57,199 nt of DNA, taken from the NCBI GenBank assembly GCA_030679035.1, contig JAUXTH010000211.1, positions 1 to 57,199 on the forward strand. Direction: 5' to 3'. This stretch comes from Methylobacter sp. (GTDB taxonomy: Bacteria > Pseudomonadota > Gammaproteobacteria > Methylococcales > Methylomonadaceae). How positions within the stretch are numbered: the first letter of the stretch is position 1; the number at the start of each line of letters is the position of its first letter. The translations under genes and the position numbers were made by a program. This document shows, piece after piece, positions 44,626-52,777 of this stretch. The notes below the pieces were generated by a model that had not been told where the DNA came from, ran no database searches, and saw only the letters and a program-made list of their open reading frames with translations.

Positions 44626-46362
44626 TTAAATCCGTTTGCCCAACTCCCTGACCGCATCCTCGGTATGGAAAAATACTTTGCCGGGTTTTAGTTGCTTGAG
44701 AAAATCGGTTTTTTCCAGCTTATCCAGTACCGGGCCTTTCGCTTCCGAGATATGCAGGGTCATTTTCGCGACTTGCAGGCTATGGTTCAGGTTTTCCAGC
44801 ACTTCCAGCGCCGTGGTGTCGATGTCGCTGATCGAGGTGAAAATAAGCACGATATGCTTGATGTCCGGTTGCCGCCTTAACTCGGATTCGATGAACGCCT
44901 CGATATAATTGATGTTGGCAAAAGTGATGCTTTCATCGACGCGCAGCAGCAGCAGGTTAGGCCATGTTTCGACGCTGTGGCGCTTGATATTGCGGTAATG
45001 TTCGGTGCCCGGTATGCGTCCTACCACGGCAATATGCGGCTGGCTGGTTTTACGCAAGTGGCTGATCAGGGTCAGGATAATGCCCAGGGTGATGCCTTCC
45101 TCAATGCCGTAGATTAAAACGCCCAACAAGGTGGCGATTTCGGCGATGCCGTCACCGCGATCGTAACGCCAGGTGATCGGGATGTTATTCAGTTTCACCA
45201 ACGGAACGATGGCGACCAGGATGATCGCAGCCAGCGCCGCTTTGGGGATGTTTTCAAACCAGGGGCTAAAAAAGATGACCGCCAGCGCAAGAAGCCCGGC
45301 GGCAATCAGCATGGCCATTTGGGTGCGCGCTCCGGCAGCAAAATTCACCATGGTGCGGCTAAATCCCCCAGCGACCGGCATACCGCCGGAAACGGCGGCA
45401 GCCAGATTTGCCGCGCCCAACGCTATCAACTCCTGATTTGGGACGATCTTTTCACTTCTGAGATTGGCGGTGACCTTGGCAATGGCGACGCTTTCCACGT
45501 AGGCAATCAATGCGATAAAACCGGAGTAGGGCAGTAGCAATTGCCATTTTTCAATAACGATGAAAGCCATGTTTAGTTCCGGGAAGCCGGATGGAACCTG
45601 GCCGACGACGGCCACATGTTGCTGGCCAGTTAAGTCAAAATGACTGACTGCCAGCGTTGCCAGCATGATGGTCAATAAGGGGCCGCATTTGCTGATGGCA
45701 GTGATTAGGGATGGTTGCAAGCCCATTTTTTTAAGCATATGAATTAACGGCCCGCTAAAAAACACCAGCAAGCCCAGCGCGGCGAGGCCGATCATTAATG
45801 TGCTTACATTAAATGTCTGGAAAACGGTATTGTAGCAACTCATATCAAAGCCGCATGACGGCGTTTTTATGCCGAACAGCTGCGGTAACTGGCTGCCGAT
45901 AATCAATAATGCTGCGCCGCTGGTAAAGCCGGTGAGCACCGGATGGCTGATGAAATTCACCAGCCCGCCCATGCGCAACAGCGCCATCAGCAGCATGATG
46001 ATTCCGCTTTCTGCGGACAGAATCAGCGCGCTTTGCACAGGATTGCCCAGAACGCTGATTTCCGGTGCGGTCAAGGCGCTGGCAATCATGATCGCGGCAA
46101 TCGAAACCGGTCCGACCGACAGGGTGCGGCTGGTACCGAAAAACGCATATAGCACCGGCGGCAGGATGCTGGCATAAAGCCCCAGTTGAGGCGGCAGGCC
46201 GGCCAGGATCGCGTAAGCAATGCCTTGCGGAACCAGCAAAATAGCGGTGATGATACCGGCGAACATATCGCCGTAAAATTCCTCGCGGGTATAGGATTTC
46301 AGCCAGCCTACGATCGGAAATAACTGTGATAATCGTGACTCGATATGATTTGAGTAAGTCAT
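44626..46362 (-). CDS. SulP-family anion transporter with STAS domain
   Basis: A 578-residue SulP permease. About 10-12 membrane segments cover residues 30-430, with the family signature YGDMFAGIITAILLVPQGIAYAILAG near residue 30 and GGMPVAGGFSRTMVN. A C-terminal STAS domain (about 455-565) has FTSISDIDTTALEVLENL. Substrates are sulfate, bicarbonate or related anions. It lies downstream of sulfide-oxidation genes on the same strand, which favours sulfate, or sulfite export. A repeat element separates it from the upstream gene. Confidence 0.93.
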   Translation of the reverse strand: MTYSNHIESRLSQLFPIVGWLKSYTREEFYGDMFAGIITAILLVPQGIAYAILAGLPPQLGLYASILPPVLYAFFGTSRTLSVGPVSIAAIMIASALTAPEISVLGNPVQSALILSAESGIIMLLMALLRMGGLVNFISHPVLTGFTSGAALLIIGSQLPQLFGIKTPSCGFDMSCYNTVFQTFNVSTLMIGLAALGLLVFFSGPLIHMLKKMGLQPSLITAISKCGPLLTIMLATLAVSHFDLTGQQHVAVVGQVPSGFPELNMAFIVIEKWQLLLPYSGFIALIAYVESVAIAKVTANLRSEKIVPNQELIALGAANLAAAVSGGMPVAGGFSRTMVNFAAGARTQMAMLIAAGLLALAVIFFSPWFENIPKAALAAIILVAIVPLVKLNNIPITWRYDRGDGIAEIATLLGVLIYGIEEGITLGIILTLISHLRKTSQPHIAVVGRIPGTEHYRNIKRHSVETWPNLLLLRVDESITFANINYIEAFIESELRRQPDIKHIVLIFTSISDIDTTALEVLENLNHSLQVAKMTLHISEAKGPVLDKLEKTDFLKQLKPGKVFFHTEDAVRELGKRI

Positions 46363-46409
46363 TTCAGTGCAGAGGGTGTTTTATTGAATAAGCAGGGGGT
46401 AAGGGAAGG

Positions 46410-46544
46410 TTCACACCCTGTACCACTATCTCTGCCTTGAGAACTCCGGTCGGTCGTCCTTACAAACGCGACGCTGGAGCGTCACTAACTGCATTCCCAC
46501 GCCGGAGCGTGGGAACGATGCAAGGTGAGGACGCAGGGTGTGAA
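46410..46544. repeat. 11-bp inverted repeat enclosing two palindromes
   Basis: TTCACACCCTG (46410-46420) and CAGGGTGTGAA (46534-46544) are perfect reverse complements. Inside are GACGCT-gg-AGCGTC (46470-46483) and TTCCCACGC-cgga-GCGTGGGAA (46494-46515), the latter a member of family C. The element sits between the sulfide oxidoreductase-like and SulP genes of the same strand. Confidence 0.8.
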
Positions 46545-46587
46545 GTGGTTTTTTAGCCTTTTGCCTTGCGCCTTTCGCCTAAAAAAA

Positions 46588-47841
46588 TCATTCTTCCTTC
46601 ATAAACTTCTTGGCATAGCATTCCAAATGCGGAATATCGATGCGGTAGCCTTTGAGCATCAAATGCCAGTACAGCCACGGGAAGCCGGTGGTTTTTCCCC
46701 ACCACCAGATAGCGCGGCTTTTTCTCGGATCCAGGAAAGGGAAAGAAGGCGTCACCTTGCCATCGTAGGAAAACTCGGCCAGCATCACTTTATCCAGCGA
46801 GGTGGTTAACGGGCAGGAGCCGTAACCGTCGTAGCCTTCTTTTAGGGCAGTGCTGTTTTGCAGGCTTAGAATATTGTCTACCACGACCGGAACCTGCTTG
46901 CGCACCGCTGCGGCGGTTTTGGCATTGGTTGTCGCGGCGGCGTCGCCCAGGCCGAAGATGTTGCCGTATTGATTGTGTTGCAGGGTTCTGGGATTGACAT
47001 CAATCCAACCGGCTGCATTGGCCAGCGGGCTTTTTTTGATAAAGTCCGGTGCGCTTTGCGGCGGCGTGACGTGAATCATGTCGAAGATCTTAGTAATGCG
47101 CTGCTTGTTGCCGTCGCTGTCGGTAGCTTCGAAAGTGGCAGTTTTTGCCGGGCCGTCGATAGCAACCAAGTTATGGTTGAACGTGGTTTTAATGCCGTAA
47201 TCGGCAACGACTTTGCTTAAGGCTTTGGCGAAAAACGGCACGCCGAACAGACCGGGGCCGGCATTCAAGAATTCAATATTGAACTTGTCCAGCGTGCCTC
47301 TTTTACGGAAGCGATCCGCCGCCAGATACATGATCTTTTGCGGCGCGCCAGCGCATTTGATCGGCATCGGCGGCTGGGTAAACAGCGCCGTGCCTTCCTT
47401 GATATTCTGGATGCATTCCCAGGTGTATTCCACGGTCTCAGCGGAATAATTGCTGCACACATTGTTTTTGTTCAGCGTTTCTTTCAGACCTTCGATCTTG
47501 TCCCAATCCAGTTGCAGACCGGGGCAGACCACCAGATAGTCGTAACTGACGGTATCGCCGGAACGCAGGCTGACGCTGTTGTCGTCCGGTTGAAAGGTTT
47601 CCGCGTAATCCTTGATCCAGGCGACGCTCGGGTGGATCAAGTCGGCCTCATTGCGGATGGTTTCTTTTAAGGTATACGCGCCGCCGCCGACAATGGTGAA
47701 GCCCGGCTGGTAATAGTGGACTTCGGACGGCTCAACGATAGCAATATCTATTTTGGCGTTCTGGCGGCGCATGTTGTTGGCGACGGAAACGCCTGCGGCT
47801 CCGCCCCCGATGATCAGCAAGGTATGGTGTTTGTTTGACAT
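46588..47841 (-). CDS. Sulfide:quinone oxidoreductase-like flavoprotein
   Basis: A 417-residue FAD protein with a Rossmann start (LLIIGGGAAGVSVANNMRR), the FAD/NAD-family LVVCPGLQLDWDK and a second nucleotide-binding site (GLGDAAATTNAKTAAAVRKQ). This layout fits type II/III SQR, which oxidises sulfide to polysulfide at the membrane and reduces quinone. The paired cysteines are less certain: candidates are C155 (NNVCSNYS) and C192 region. The C-terminus (WWWGKTTGFPWLYWHLMLKG) is amphipathic and may bind the membrane. It follows the persulfide dioxygenase by 110 bp. Confidence 0.85.
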   Translation of the reverse strand: MSNKHHTLLIIGGGAAGVSVANNMRRQNAKIDIAIVEPSEVHYYQPGFTIVGGGAYTLKETIRNEADLIHPSVAWIKDYAETFQPDDNSVSLRSGDTVSYDYLVVCPGLQLDWDKIEGLKETLNKNNVCSNYSAETVEYTWECIQNIKEGTALFTQPPMPIKCAGAPQKIMYLAADRFRKRGTLDKFNIEFLNAGPGLFGVPFFAKALSKVVADYGIKTTFNHNLVAIDGPAKTATFEATDSDGNKQRITKIFDMIHVTPPQSAPDFIKKSPLANAAGWIDVNPRTLQHNQYGNIFGLGDAAATTNAKTAAAVRKQVPVVVDNILSLQNSTALKEGYDGYGSCPLTTSLDKVMLAEFSYDGKVTPSFPFLDPRKSRAIWWWGKTTGFPWLYWHLMLKGYRIDIPHLECYAKKFMKEE

Positions 47842-47951
47842 AAATTCCTCTTAATTCTGTAGTGAGTGGAAAATTTCGGTGCACGGCAAAAAAGTTTAAA
47901 GTAATGCGATTTTTTTGTCATGCACCCATTTTCTCTTTATCAACCGGTGTC

Positions 47952-49046
47952 TTAGGCCGCTTGGCTTTTTTTCCACGCTTCAAATCCACCGGCCATGGAC
48001 AGCACATTAGTGTAACCCAATTGCTGTAGGGTCTGCGCCGCCAATGCCGAGCGGTTTCCCAAGCGACAGTAGATAAGCACCGCTTTCGATTTGTCGGCCA
48101 GTTCAGGTAGGCTGCCGATTTTGAATTCCAGCATACCGCGCGGCACCAGTAGTGCCCCATCAACGTGCCCGGCCGCATATTCGCTTTCTTCGCGGGTATC
48201 GATCAGCACGATATGGCCTTCCGCAAGCAGCTGCTTCGATTTGGCGACATCAATTTCAACAATATGTTGCTTTGCAGCGGCGACCATATCCTCGGTTCTG
48301 GTCGTGGCGCGAATCGGCAGTGTTTCATCTCTGTGCGCTACAGCATCCTGGCGCTCATTCTCATCCAGGCCGCAATAACGGTTGGCGGGCACTGCTTCGT
48401 CGATTAACCGGGGCTTGGGTAAATTCAGGTTGCTCATGATTTCGATAAACTGCTCGCGGGTCTTGCCTGCCAGGCGCGGATTGGTGGTGCGTTCCTGCAT
48501 GATGCTGCTGACCCAGCGCTGTTGATAATCGTGACCTGGATAGACCAATGTTTCATCCTGCAGGGTAAACAAGCGCTGGGTGATGCAGTCATAAAGCGCA
48601 CCGGCATCGCCGCCCTGGAAATCGGTGCGTCCGCAACCGCCGATCAATAACGAATCGCCGGTAAACAGGCGGTCGCGCCATAAAAAGGAAATGCTGCCGC
48701 GCGTATGTCCCGGCGTGGCAATTACCTTGATCTGCTCATCGCCTGCAAATTTGAAAATATCGCCGTCCTGAATCTGAATGTCGGCCGATTCCGCGCCGCA
48801 CAGTCCGCTTACGCCGGTTTGCGCGCCCAAGCGTTGGCGCAGCAGGCCGCTGGCGGTGATATGGTCGGCATGGACATGGGTTTCCAGCGAATATTTCAGT
48901 TGCAGGCCGTGCGCTGACAGCAACTCAATATACTCATTAATATGGGTATTGACCGGATCGATCAGGATCGCGTCCTTGCTGACCGGATCGGCGATCAAAT
49001 AGGTGTAAGTCCAGGTTTCCTGATCGAATAATTGTTTGAATAGCAT
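47952..49046 (-). CDS. Persulfide dioxygenase-rhodanese fusion
   Basis: A 364-residue protein (start ATG 49046; the upstream in-frame extension is unconserved). The N-terminal ETHE1-like metallo-beta-lactamase domain has THVHADHITAS, ATPGHTRGSISFLW and TGDSLLIGGCGRTDFQ, which bind a single iron that oxidises glutathione persulfide to sulfite. The C-terminal rhodanese domain has the active-site loop YCRLGNRS with catalytic Cys and transfers sulfane sulfur to a thiol. The fusion lets the two steps be linked. It is the first gene after a sigma-54 promoter. Confidence 0.95.
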   Translation of the reverse strand: MLFKQLFDQETWTYTYLIADPVSKDAILIDPVNTHINEYIELLSAHGLQLKYSLETHVHADHITASGLLRQRLGAQTGVSGLCGAESADIQIQDGDIFKFAGDEQIKVIATPGHTRGSISFLWRDRLFTGDSLLIGGCGRTDFQGGDAGALYDCITQRLFTLQDETLVYPGHDYQQRWVSSIMQERTTNPRLAGKTREQFIEIMSNLNLPKPRLIDEAVPANRYCGLDENERQDAVAHRDETLPIRATTRTEDMVAAAKQHIVEIDVAKSKQLLAEGHIVLIDTREESEYAAGHVDGALLVPRGMLEFKIGSLPELADKSKAVLIYCRLGNRSALAAQTLQQLGYTNVLSMAGGFEAWKKSQAA

Positions 49047-49085
49047 GATGTCTCTCCGGTGAATTAAGGGATATGAGTTAGTTAT

Positions 49086-49101
49086 TGCAACACCTGTGCC
49101 A
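49086..49101 (-). promoter_or_regulatory. Sigma-54 promoter of the dioxygenase operon
   Basis: On the minus strand the sequence reads TGGCAC-AGGTG-TTGCA, an exact match to the sigma-54 consensus (GG at -24, GC at -12, 10 bp apart). It lies about 40 bp before the dioxygenase start codon. Confidence 0.9.
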
Positions 49102-49178
49102 AAAGGCTGAGACAAAGGGCGAAGGGCTAAAGACTAAGAGCTCGCGCACCTTTCGCCTTTTGCCTTGCGCCTTTCACC

Positions 49179-49225
49179 TGTTTCATATATTGTTTCAGTG
49201 AAACATTTTTCCGATTCAGTGAGAC
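49179..49225 (+). promoter_or_regulatory. Putative enhancer/operator for the sigma-54 activator
   Basis: A perfect palindrome TGTTTCAGTGAAACA (49191-49205) is flanked by the half-site TGTTTCA (49179-49185) and the degenerate TTCAGTGAGAC (49215-49225). It lies 85-140 bp upstream of the sigma-54 promoter and directly before the activator start codon, where an upstream activating sequence would be expected; it could also mediate autorepression. Confidence 0.65.
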
Positions 49226-49229
49226 GCTT

Positions 49230-50573
49230 ATGAAACAATTCCCCGAATCATTGTCAGACTGGCTGAGACATCAGTCGTTGCAGCCGTTGTTTTTAAAACT
49301 GCTGGCCCTTTGCGATGTTGCAGGCCTTTATATTGTTGACCGGGATCAACAGGTTGTTCACTGGAGCCGAGGCGCGGAGCAGTTAACGGGATTGAAGGCC
49401 GGGGACGCTACAGGCAAAACTTGTCTGCCAGAATACGCGATTACTGAGGGCGGCGAACATAAAAAACAACTCATAAAATCATCTCAGGCTAGTGGGCATA
49501 AAATTGAGCTGGAAAAACTCACCCAGGTTTTGTATGACCAGGATGGCGTTTTTGCCGGTGGCTTGGGGCTGCTGCGTCCTGCTTCGGAACAAGCGGCAAG
49601 CGCTGTTTTGCCGAAAGAAGCTCCTGCGTTGGATGGAAAGCAGAGTTTTCAGGGGCTGTTAAGCCGCTCACCGGCCATGCAGGCGGTTTTTCAGATTATC
49701 CGAAACGCCGCAGAAACGGAAGCTACGGTCTTAGTCAGGGGCGAGAGCGGTTCCGGTAAGGAACTGGTTGCCAAGGCCATTCATGACCTGAGTGTCCGCC
49801 GCAATGCGCCATTCCTGGCGATCAATTGCGCGGCCTTGTCCAGCAGCCTGTTGGACAGCGAATTGTTCGGCCATGTGCGCGGCGCGTTTACCGGAGCGGT
49901 CAAGGATCACAGCGGCTTGTTTCAGCGCGCGCATGGCGGAACCTTGTTTCTGGATGAAGTCGCTGAGCTGCCGCTGGAGTTGCAGGCCAAGCTGCTGCGG
50001 GTGATACAGGAAAGAAACTTTATCCCGGTCGGCGGCGACCGTTCGATAGATGTCGATGTGCGTATCGTCGCCGCAACCCATCGATCATTACGGGAGGAGG
50101 TCAAACTGGGACGTTTCCGCGAAGACCTGATGTATCGGCTCAGGGTTGTGCCTATCTTTATTCCGCCGTTGCGGGAGCGGCGGGAAGATATAGGTCTGCT
50201 GATTTGGCATTTTATCCAGCTGCATAATGCGGATAATTTCAGGAAAATCGAAAAAATCGATCCGCAGGCGATGCGTACTTTGCTGGATTACTCGTGGCCG
50301 GGCAATATCAGGGAGCTGCATAATGTCGTCGAATATGCGTTTGCGGTAGGCAGGGGGACGACGTTGCGCTGCTCAGAATTGCCCCCTGAGTTCAGGGAAC
50401 AGCGAAATATTGAGCCGCAACCCATGCAAAACACGCCGCTGTCAGCGGACGAGGAATCCGCCGCAATCAGGCAGGCGCTGGAGCAAAGCAACGGCAGGGT
50501 CAACCAAGCCGCTCGTGTGCTGGGTATGAGCAGGGCTACGTTTTGGCGTAAGCGTAAGATTTACGGGGTTTAA
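49230..50573 (+). CDS. Sigma-54-dependent activator, FisR-like
   Basis: A 447-residue enhancer-binding protein. An N-terminal PAS-like domain (residues about 20-130) carries C28 and C65 (GKTCLPEYA), the latter in the place of the persulfide-sensing cysteine of FisR. The AAA+ domain has GESGSGKELVAKAIH, the GAFTGA loop that contacts sigma-54, and a Walker B at TLFLDEVAELPL. A Fis-type helix-turn-helix (NGRVNQAARVLGMSRATFWR) closes the protein. Divergent transcription and the enhancer-like palindrome point to control of the adjoining operon; sulfide or persulfide as signal is inferred. Confidence 0.9.
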   Translation: MKQFPESLSDWLRHQSLQPLFLKLLALCDVAGLYIVDRDQQVVHWSRGAEQLTGLKAGDATGKTCLPEYAITEGGEHKKQLIKSSQASGHKIELEKLTQVLYDQDGVFAGGLGLLRPASEQAASAVLPKEAPALDGKQSFQGLLSRSPAMQAVFQIIRNAAETEATVLVRGESGSGKELVAKAIHDLSVRRNAPFLAINCAALSSSLLDSELFGHVRGAFTGAVKDHSGLFQRAHGGTLFLDEVAELPLELQAKLLRVIQERNFIPVGGDRSIDVDVRIVAATHRSLREEVKLGRFREDLMYRLRVVPIFIPPLRERREDIGLLIWHFIQLHNADNFRKIEKIDPQAMRTLLDYSWPGNIRELHNVVEYAFAVGRGTTLRCSELPPEFREQRNIEPQPMQNTPLSADEESAAIRQALEQSNGRVNQAARVLGMSRATFWRKRKIYGV

Positions 50574-50582
50574 CTATTTTTT

Positions 50583-50688
50583 CGTTCCCACGCATTGCGT
50601 GGGAACGAGATACTTTTAAGCGCAAAGCCAGCTTTGCGACTCCGGTTAAGCATCACGTGATATTTGGAGTCGCGAAGCTGGCTTTGCG
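50583..50688. repeat. Family C palindrome followed by a family B REP pair
   Basis: CGTTCCCACGC-att-GCGTGGGAACG (50583-50607) has perfect 11-bp arms. It is followed by CGCAAAGC-ca-GCTTTGCG (50621-50638) and CGCGAAGC-tg-GCTTTGCG (50671-50688) joined by ACTCC...GGAGT, the family B layout. Other C copies lie at 46494-46515 and 51497-51519. Confidence 0.85.
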
Positions 50689-50800
50689 ATTGATACTTAC
50701 GAATAAGCCTGGAAAATTAGGTGAAAATAGTCTTCACATGCCCGTTAAACGCTGTAATATAAGTGTTTATTAGCAAGTCATTCCTAAAATGAGGTGTTGC

Positions 50801-51400
50801 ATGTCTGCCGTACTTACACAAACTCACTACACCGCCGAAGAATATTTAACGCTGGAACGTAGCGCGTCATGTAAAAGCGAATTCCACGACGGTCAAATCT
50901 ATGCGATGACCGGCGCAAGCCGGGAGCACAACCTGATAACGTTTAATATTGCACGAGAACTAGGCACACAGCTTAAAAAACGCCCCTGCGAAGCCTATGT
51001 TAACGATATGCGCGTCAAGGCAGCCGAAGCGCGTAGCTATCATTACCCGGACATCGTTGTCGTGTGCGGCACACCGCAATTTGAGGACGCGCATGTTGAT
51101 ACCTTGCTCAACCCTACATTGCTGATTGAAGTGCTGTCACCGTCTACCGAAGCTTACGACCGGGGCGGCAAGTTCGCCCATTACCGTAAAATCCCCACAC
51201 TGCAAGAATACCTGTTGGTGGCGCAAGATCAGCCGAGTATCGAACGCTACTTGCGGCAAGGGGATGTTTGGATATTAACCGAAGCCGTGGGGCTTGAGGC
51301 TGCTGTTCCGCTGGAAAGCATAGGCTGCGTACTCAGCCTGCGCGAGGTTTATGACAAGGTTTTGGATGAGGATTGGGAAGCGGAATTGCCGCAACATTAG
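50801..51400 (+). CDS. Uma2-family restriction endonuclease-like protein
   Basis: A 199-residue Uma2 (DUF820) protein of the PD-(D/E)xK superfamily. The ATG at 50801 has a GAGGTG ribosome-binding sequence; an ATG at 50789 adds 4 residues. The conserved HDGQIYAMTGASREH start, YHYPDIVVVC and LLIEVLSPSTEAYDRGGKF (the D-ExK-type core with Lys) are present. Uma2 proteins are abundant, of uncertain function, and often occur singly, as here. Confidence 0.85.
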   Translation: MSAVLTQTHYTAEEYLTLERSASCKSEFHDGQIYAMTGASREHNLITFNIARELGTQLKKRPCEAYVNDMRVKAAEARSYHYPDIVVVCGTPQFEDAHVDTLLNPTLLIEVLSPSTEAYDRGGKFAHYRKIPTLQEYLLVAQDQPSIERYLRQGDVWILTEAVGLEAAVPLESIGCVLSLREVYDKVLDEDWEAELPQH

Positions 51401-51496
51401 ATTTATTCCTCGTTCTTAAGTATGGAGTTCTGTGTCTGCAAAGCTTGTATTTTTCAGTGCGTTGACCGCACTTGCGGCGTAGTGCGCCTTGACTGC

Positions 51497-51519
51497 GTTC
51501 CCACGTAGCGTGTGGGAAC
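51497..51519. repeat. Family C palindrome
   Basis: GTTCCCAC-gtagcgt-GTGGGAAC has perfect 8-bp arms and matches the palindromes at 50583 and 46494. The gap 51401-51672 around it holds no other recognisable feature. Confidence 0.8.
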
Positions 51520-51672
51520 GAGACAATAACGGTTAAATAGCACGTAGCCCCCTATAGTTTTAGATCGAAGCGAGACCCAAATAACAGGTTCACTAATTTT
51601 TTATGGCTACCTGGATAATGTCGAGTTAGTATCTGCGTTAGGCAATATGGCCTTTTAATTTGGGAGAGAAAA

Positions 51673-52650
51673 ATGCAAGCAATCAATCGCTCGACTAATC
51701 TCGGTGAGCTGGTCTATAAAAACGAAAAAACGCTATTTACGCTCCATTTCGCACTGGCGACTATTTTCTGGCTGGTGCTGATCGTCGGCACCCTGGGCAT
51801 GGCGTTGCTTTATATGTTCGCCTTGTTCATCAGCTATTTGTTTGCACAGTCCGCGCTGATAGCCTGGATTAAGGGCAATGGCGTGAAAATTAGCCCCGAT
51901 CAATTCCCTGATCTTCATGACCGTTACGCGCACTGCTGCGAAACGCTGGGCGTAATGCCTTACCCGGATGCCTACCTGATAAATGGCGGAGGCATACTGA
52001 ATGCCTTCGCGACACGCTTTCTGGGACGACATTTTGTCGTCTTATATTCCAATGTAGTGGATGCGATGGAAGGCAGCCCGGAGGCGGTCAATTTTTACAT
52101 CGGCCACGAACTCGGCCATATTCAAAGAAAGCATCTTCAATGGGGGCCGTATATTTGGCCTGCTAGCATTCTTCCGCTGCTTGGCGCGGCATACTCCCGA
52201 GCCCGTGAATACACCTGCGACCAGTTTGGCCGAGCCTGCTGCAATGGGTCGCAACCTGCGGTGCAGGGTTTGGTTGCTCTGGCGGCCGGGGAAAAACGCT
52301 GGGCCACGTTGAGCGTTCCGGTTTATTTGGAGCAAGCAGAAGACACTAGCGGTTTTTGGATGTCTTTCCATGAGCTGGTGGCGGATTATCCATGGTTAGT
52401 CAAGAGGGCTGCCCGTCTCGATAACCCCGATTATTCATCGCCAATGCGCAATCCATTAGCGTGGCTGTTTGCGCTGCTCATACCCCGCTTTGGTTTTGGC
52501 GGCGGAATGGGTGGGCTGGTGGCGATGGTGGCGATAATAGGTGTACTCTCCGCGATTGCAATTCCTGCGTATCAAGATTACAGTAAGCGCGCACATCAAG
52601 CACAGTCCCAGTCCGCACAAATGCCTAGTCCGTTAGATTTTAACAATTAG
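51673..52650 (+). CDS. M48-type metalloprotease with a C-terminal pilin-like helix
   Basis: A 325-residue membrane protein. Two N-terminal hydrophobic segments (about residues 25-65) are followed by an M48-like zinc protease domain with IGHELGHIQRKH (HExxH) near residue 142 and a downstream EYTCDQFG glutamate ligand. Near the C-terminus GLVAMVAIIGVLSAIAIPAYQDY closely resembles the N-terminal helix of type IV pilins, but it is here at the end of the protein and preceded by GFGGGMG rather than a leader. The residual tail is Gln/Ser-rich. The ribosome-binding sequence is GGGAGAG. Confidence 0.85.
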   Translation: MQAINRSTNLGELVYKNEKTLFTLHFALATIFWLVLIVGTLGMALLYMFALFISYLFAQSALIAWIKGNGVKISPDQFPDLHDRYAHCCETLGVMPYPDAYLINGGGILNAFATRFLGRHFVVLYSNVVDAMEGSPEAVNFYIGHELGHIQRKHLQWGPYIWPASILPLLGAAYSRAREYTCDQFGRACCNGSQPAVQGLVALAAGEKRWATLSVPVYLEQAEDTSGFWMSFHELVADYPWLVKRAARLDNPDYSSPMRNPLAWLFALLIPRFGFGGGMGGLVAMVAIIGVLSAIAIPAYQDYSKRAHQAQSQSAQMPSPLDFNN

Positions 52651-52697
52651 CATCCTATGATTCGGCCGGTTTACGAAGCTCGATAGAATAGTGAGGC

Positions 52698-52728
52698 GAA
52701 GCCCATCAATTGCCGAGCGATGGGCTTC
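52698..52728. repeat. Intergenic stem-loop
   Basis: GAAGCCCATC (52698-52707) and GATGGGCTTC (52719-52728) form a perfect 10-bp stem with an 11-nt loop, between the protease and HD-GYP genes. No T-run follows, so terminator function is uncertain. Confidence 0.6.
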
Positions 52729-52777
52729 CTGCGCCAGCTCACTCTAATAATAATTATAATTATCGACGGAACTCAGT

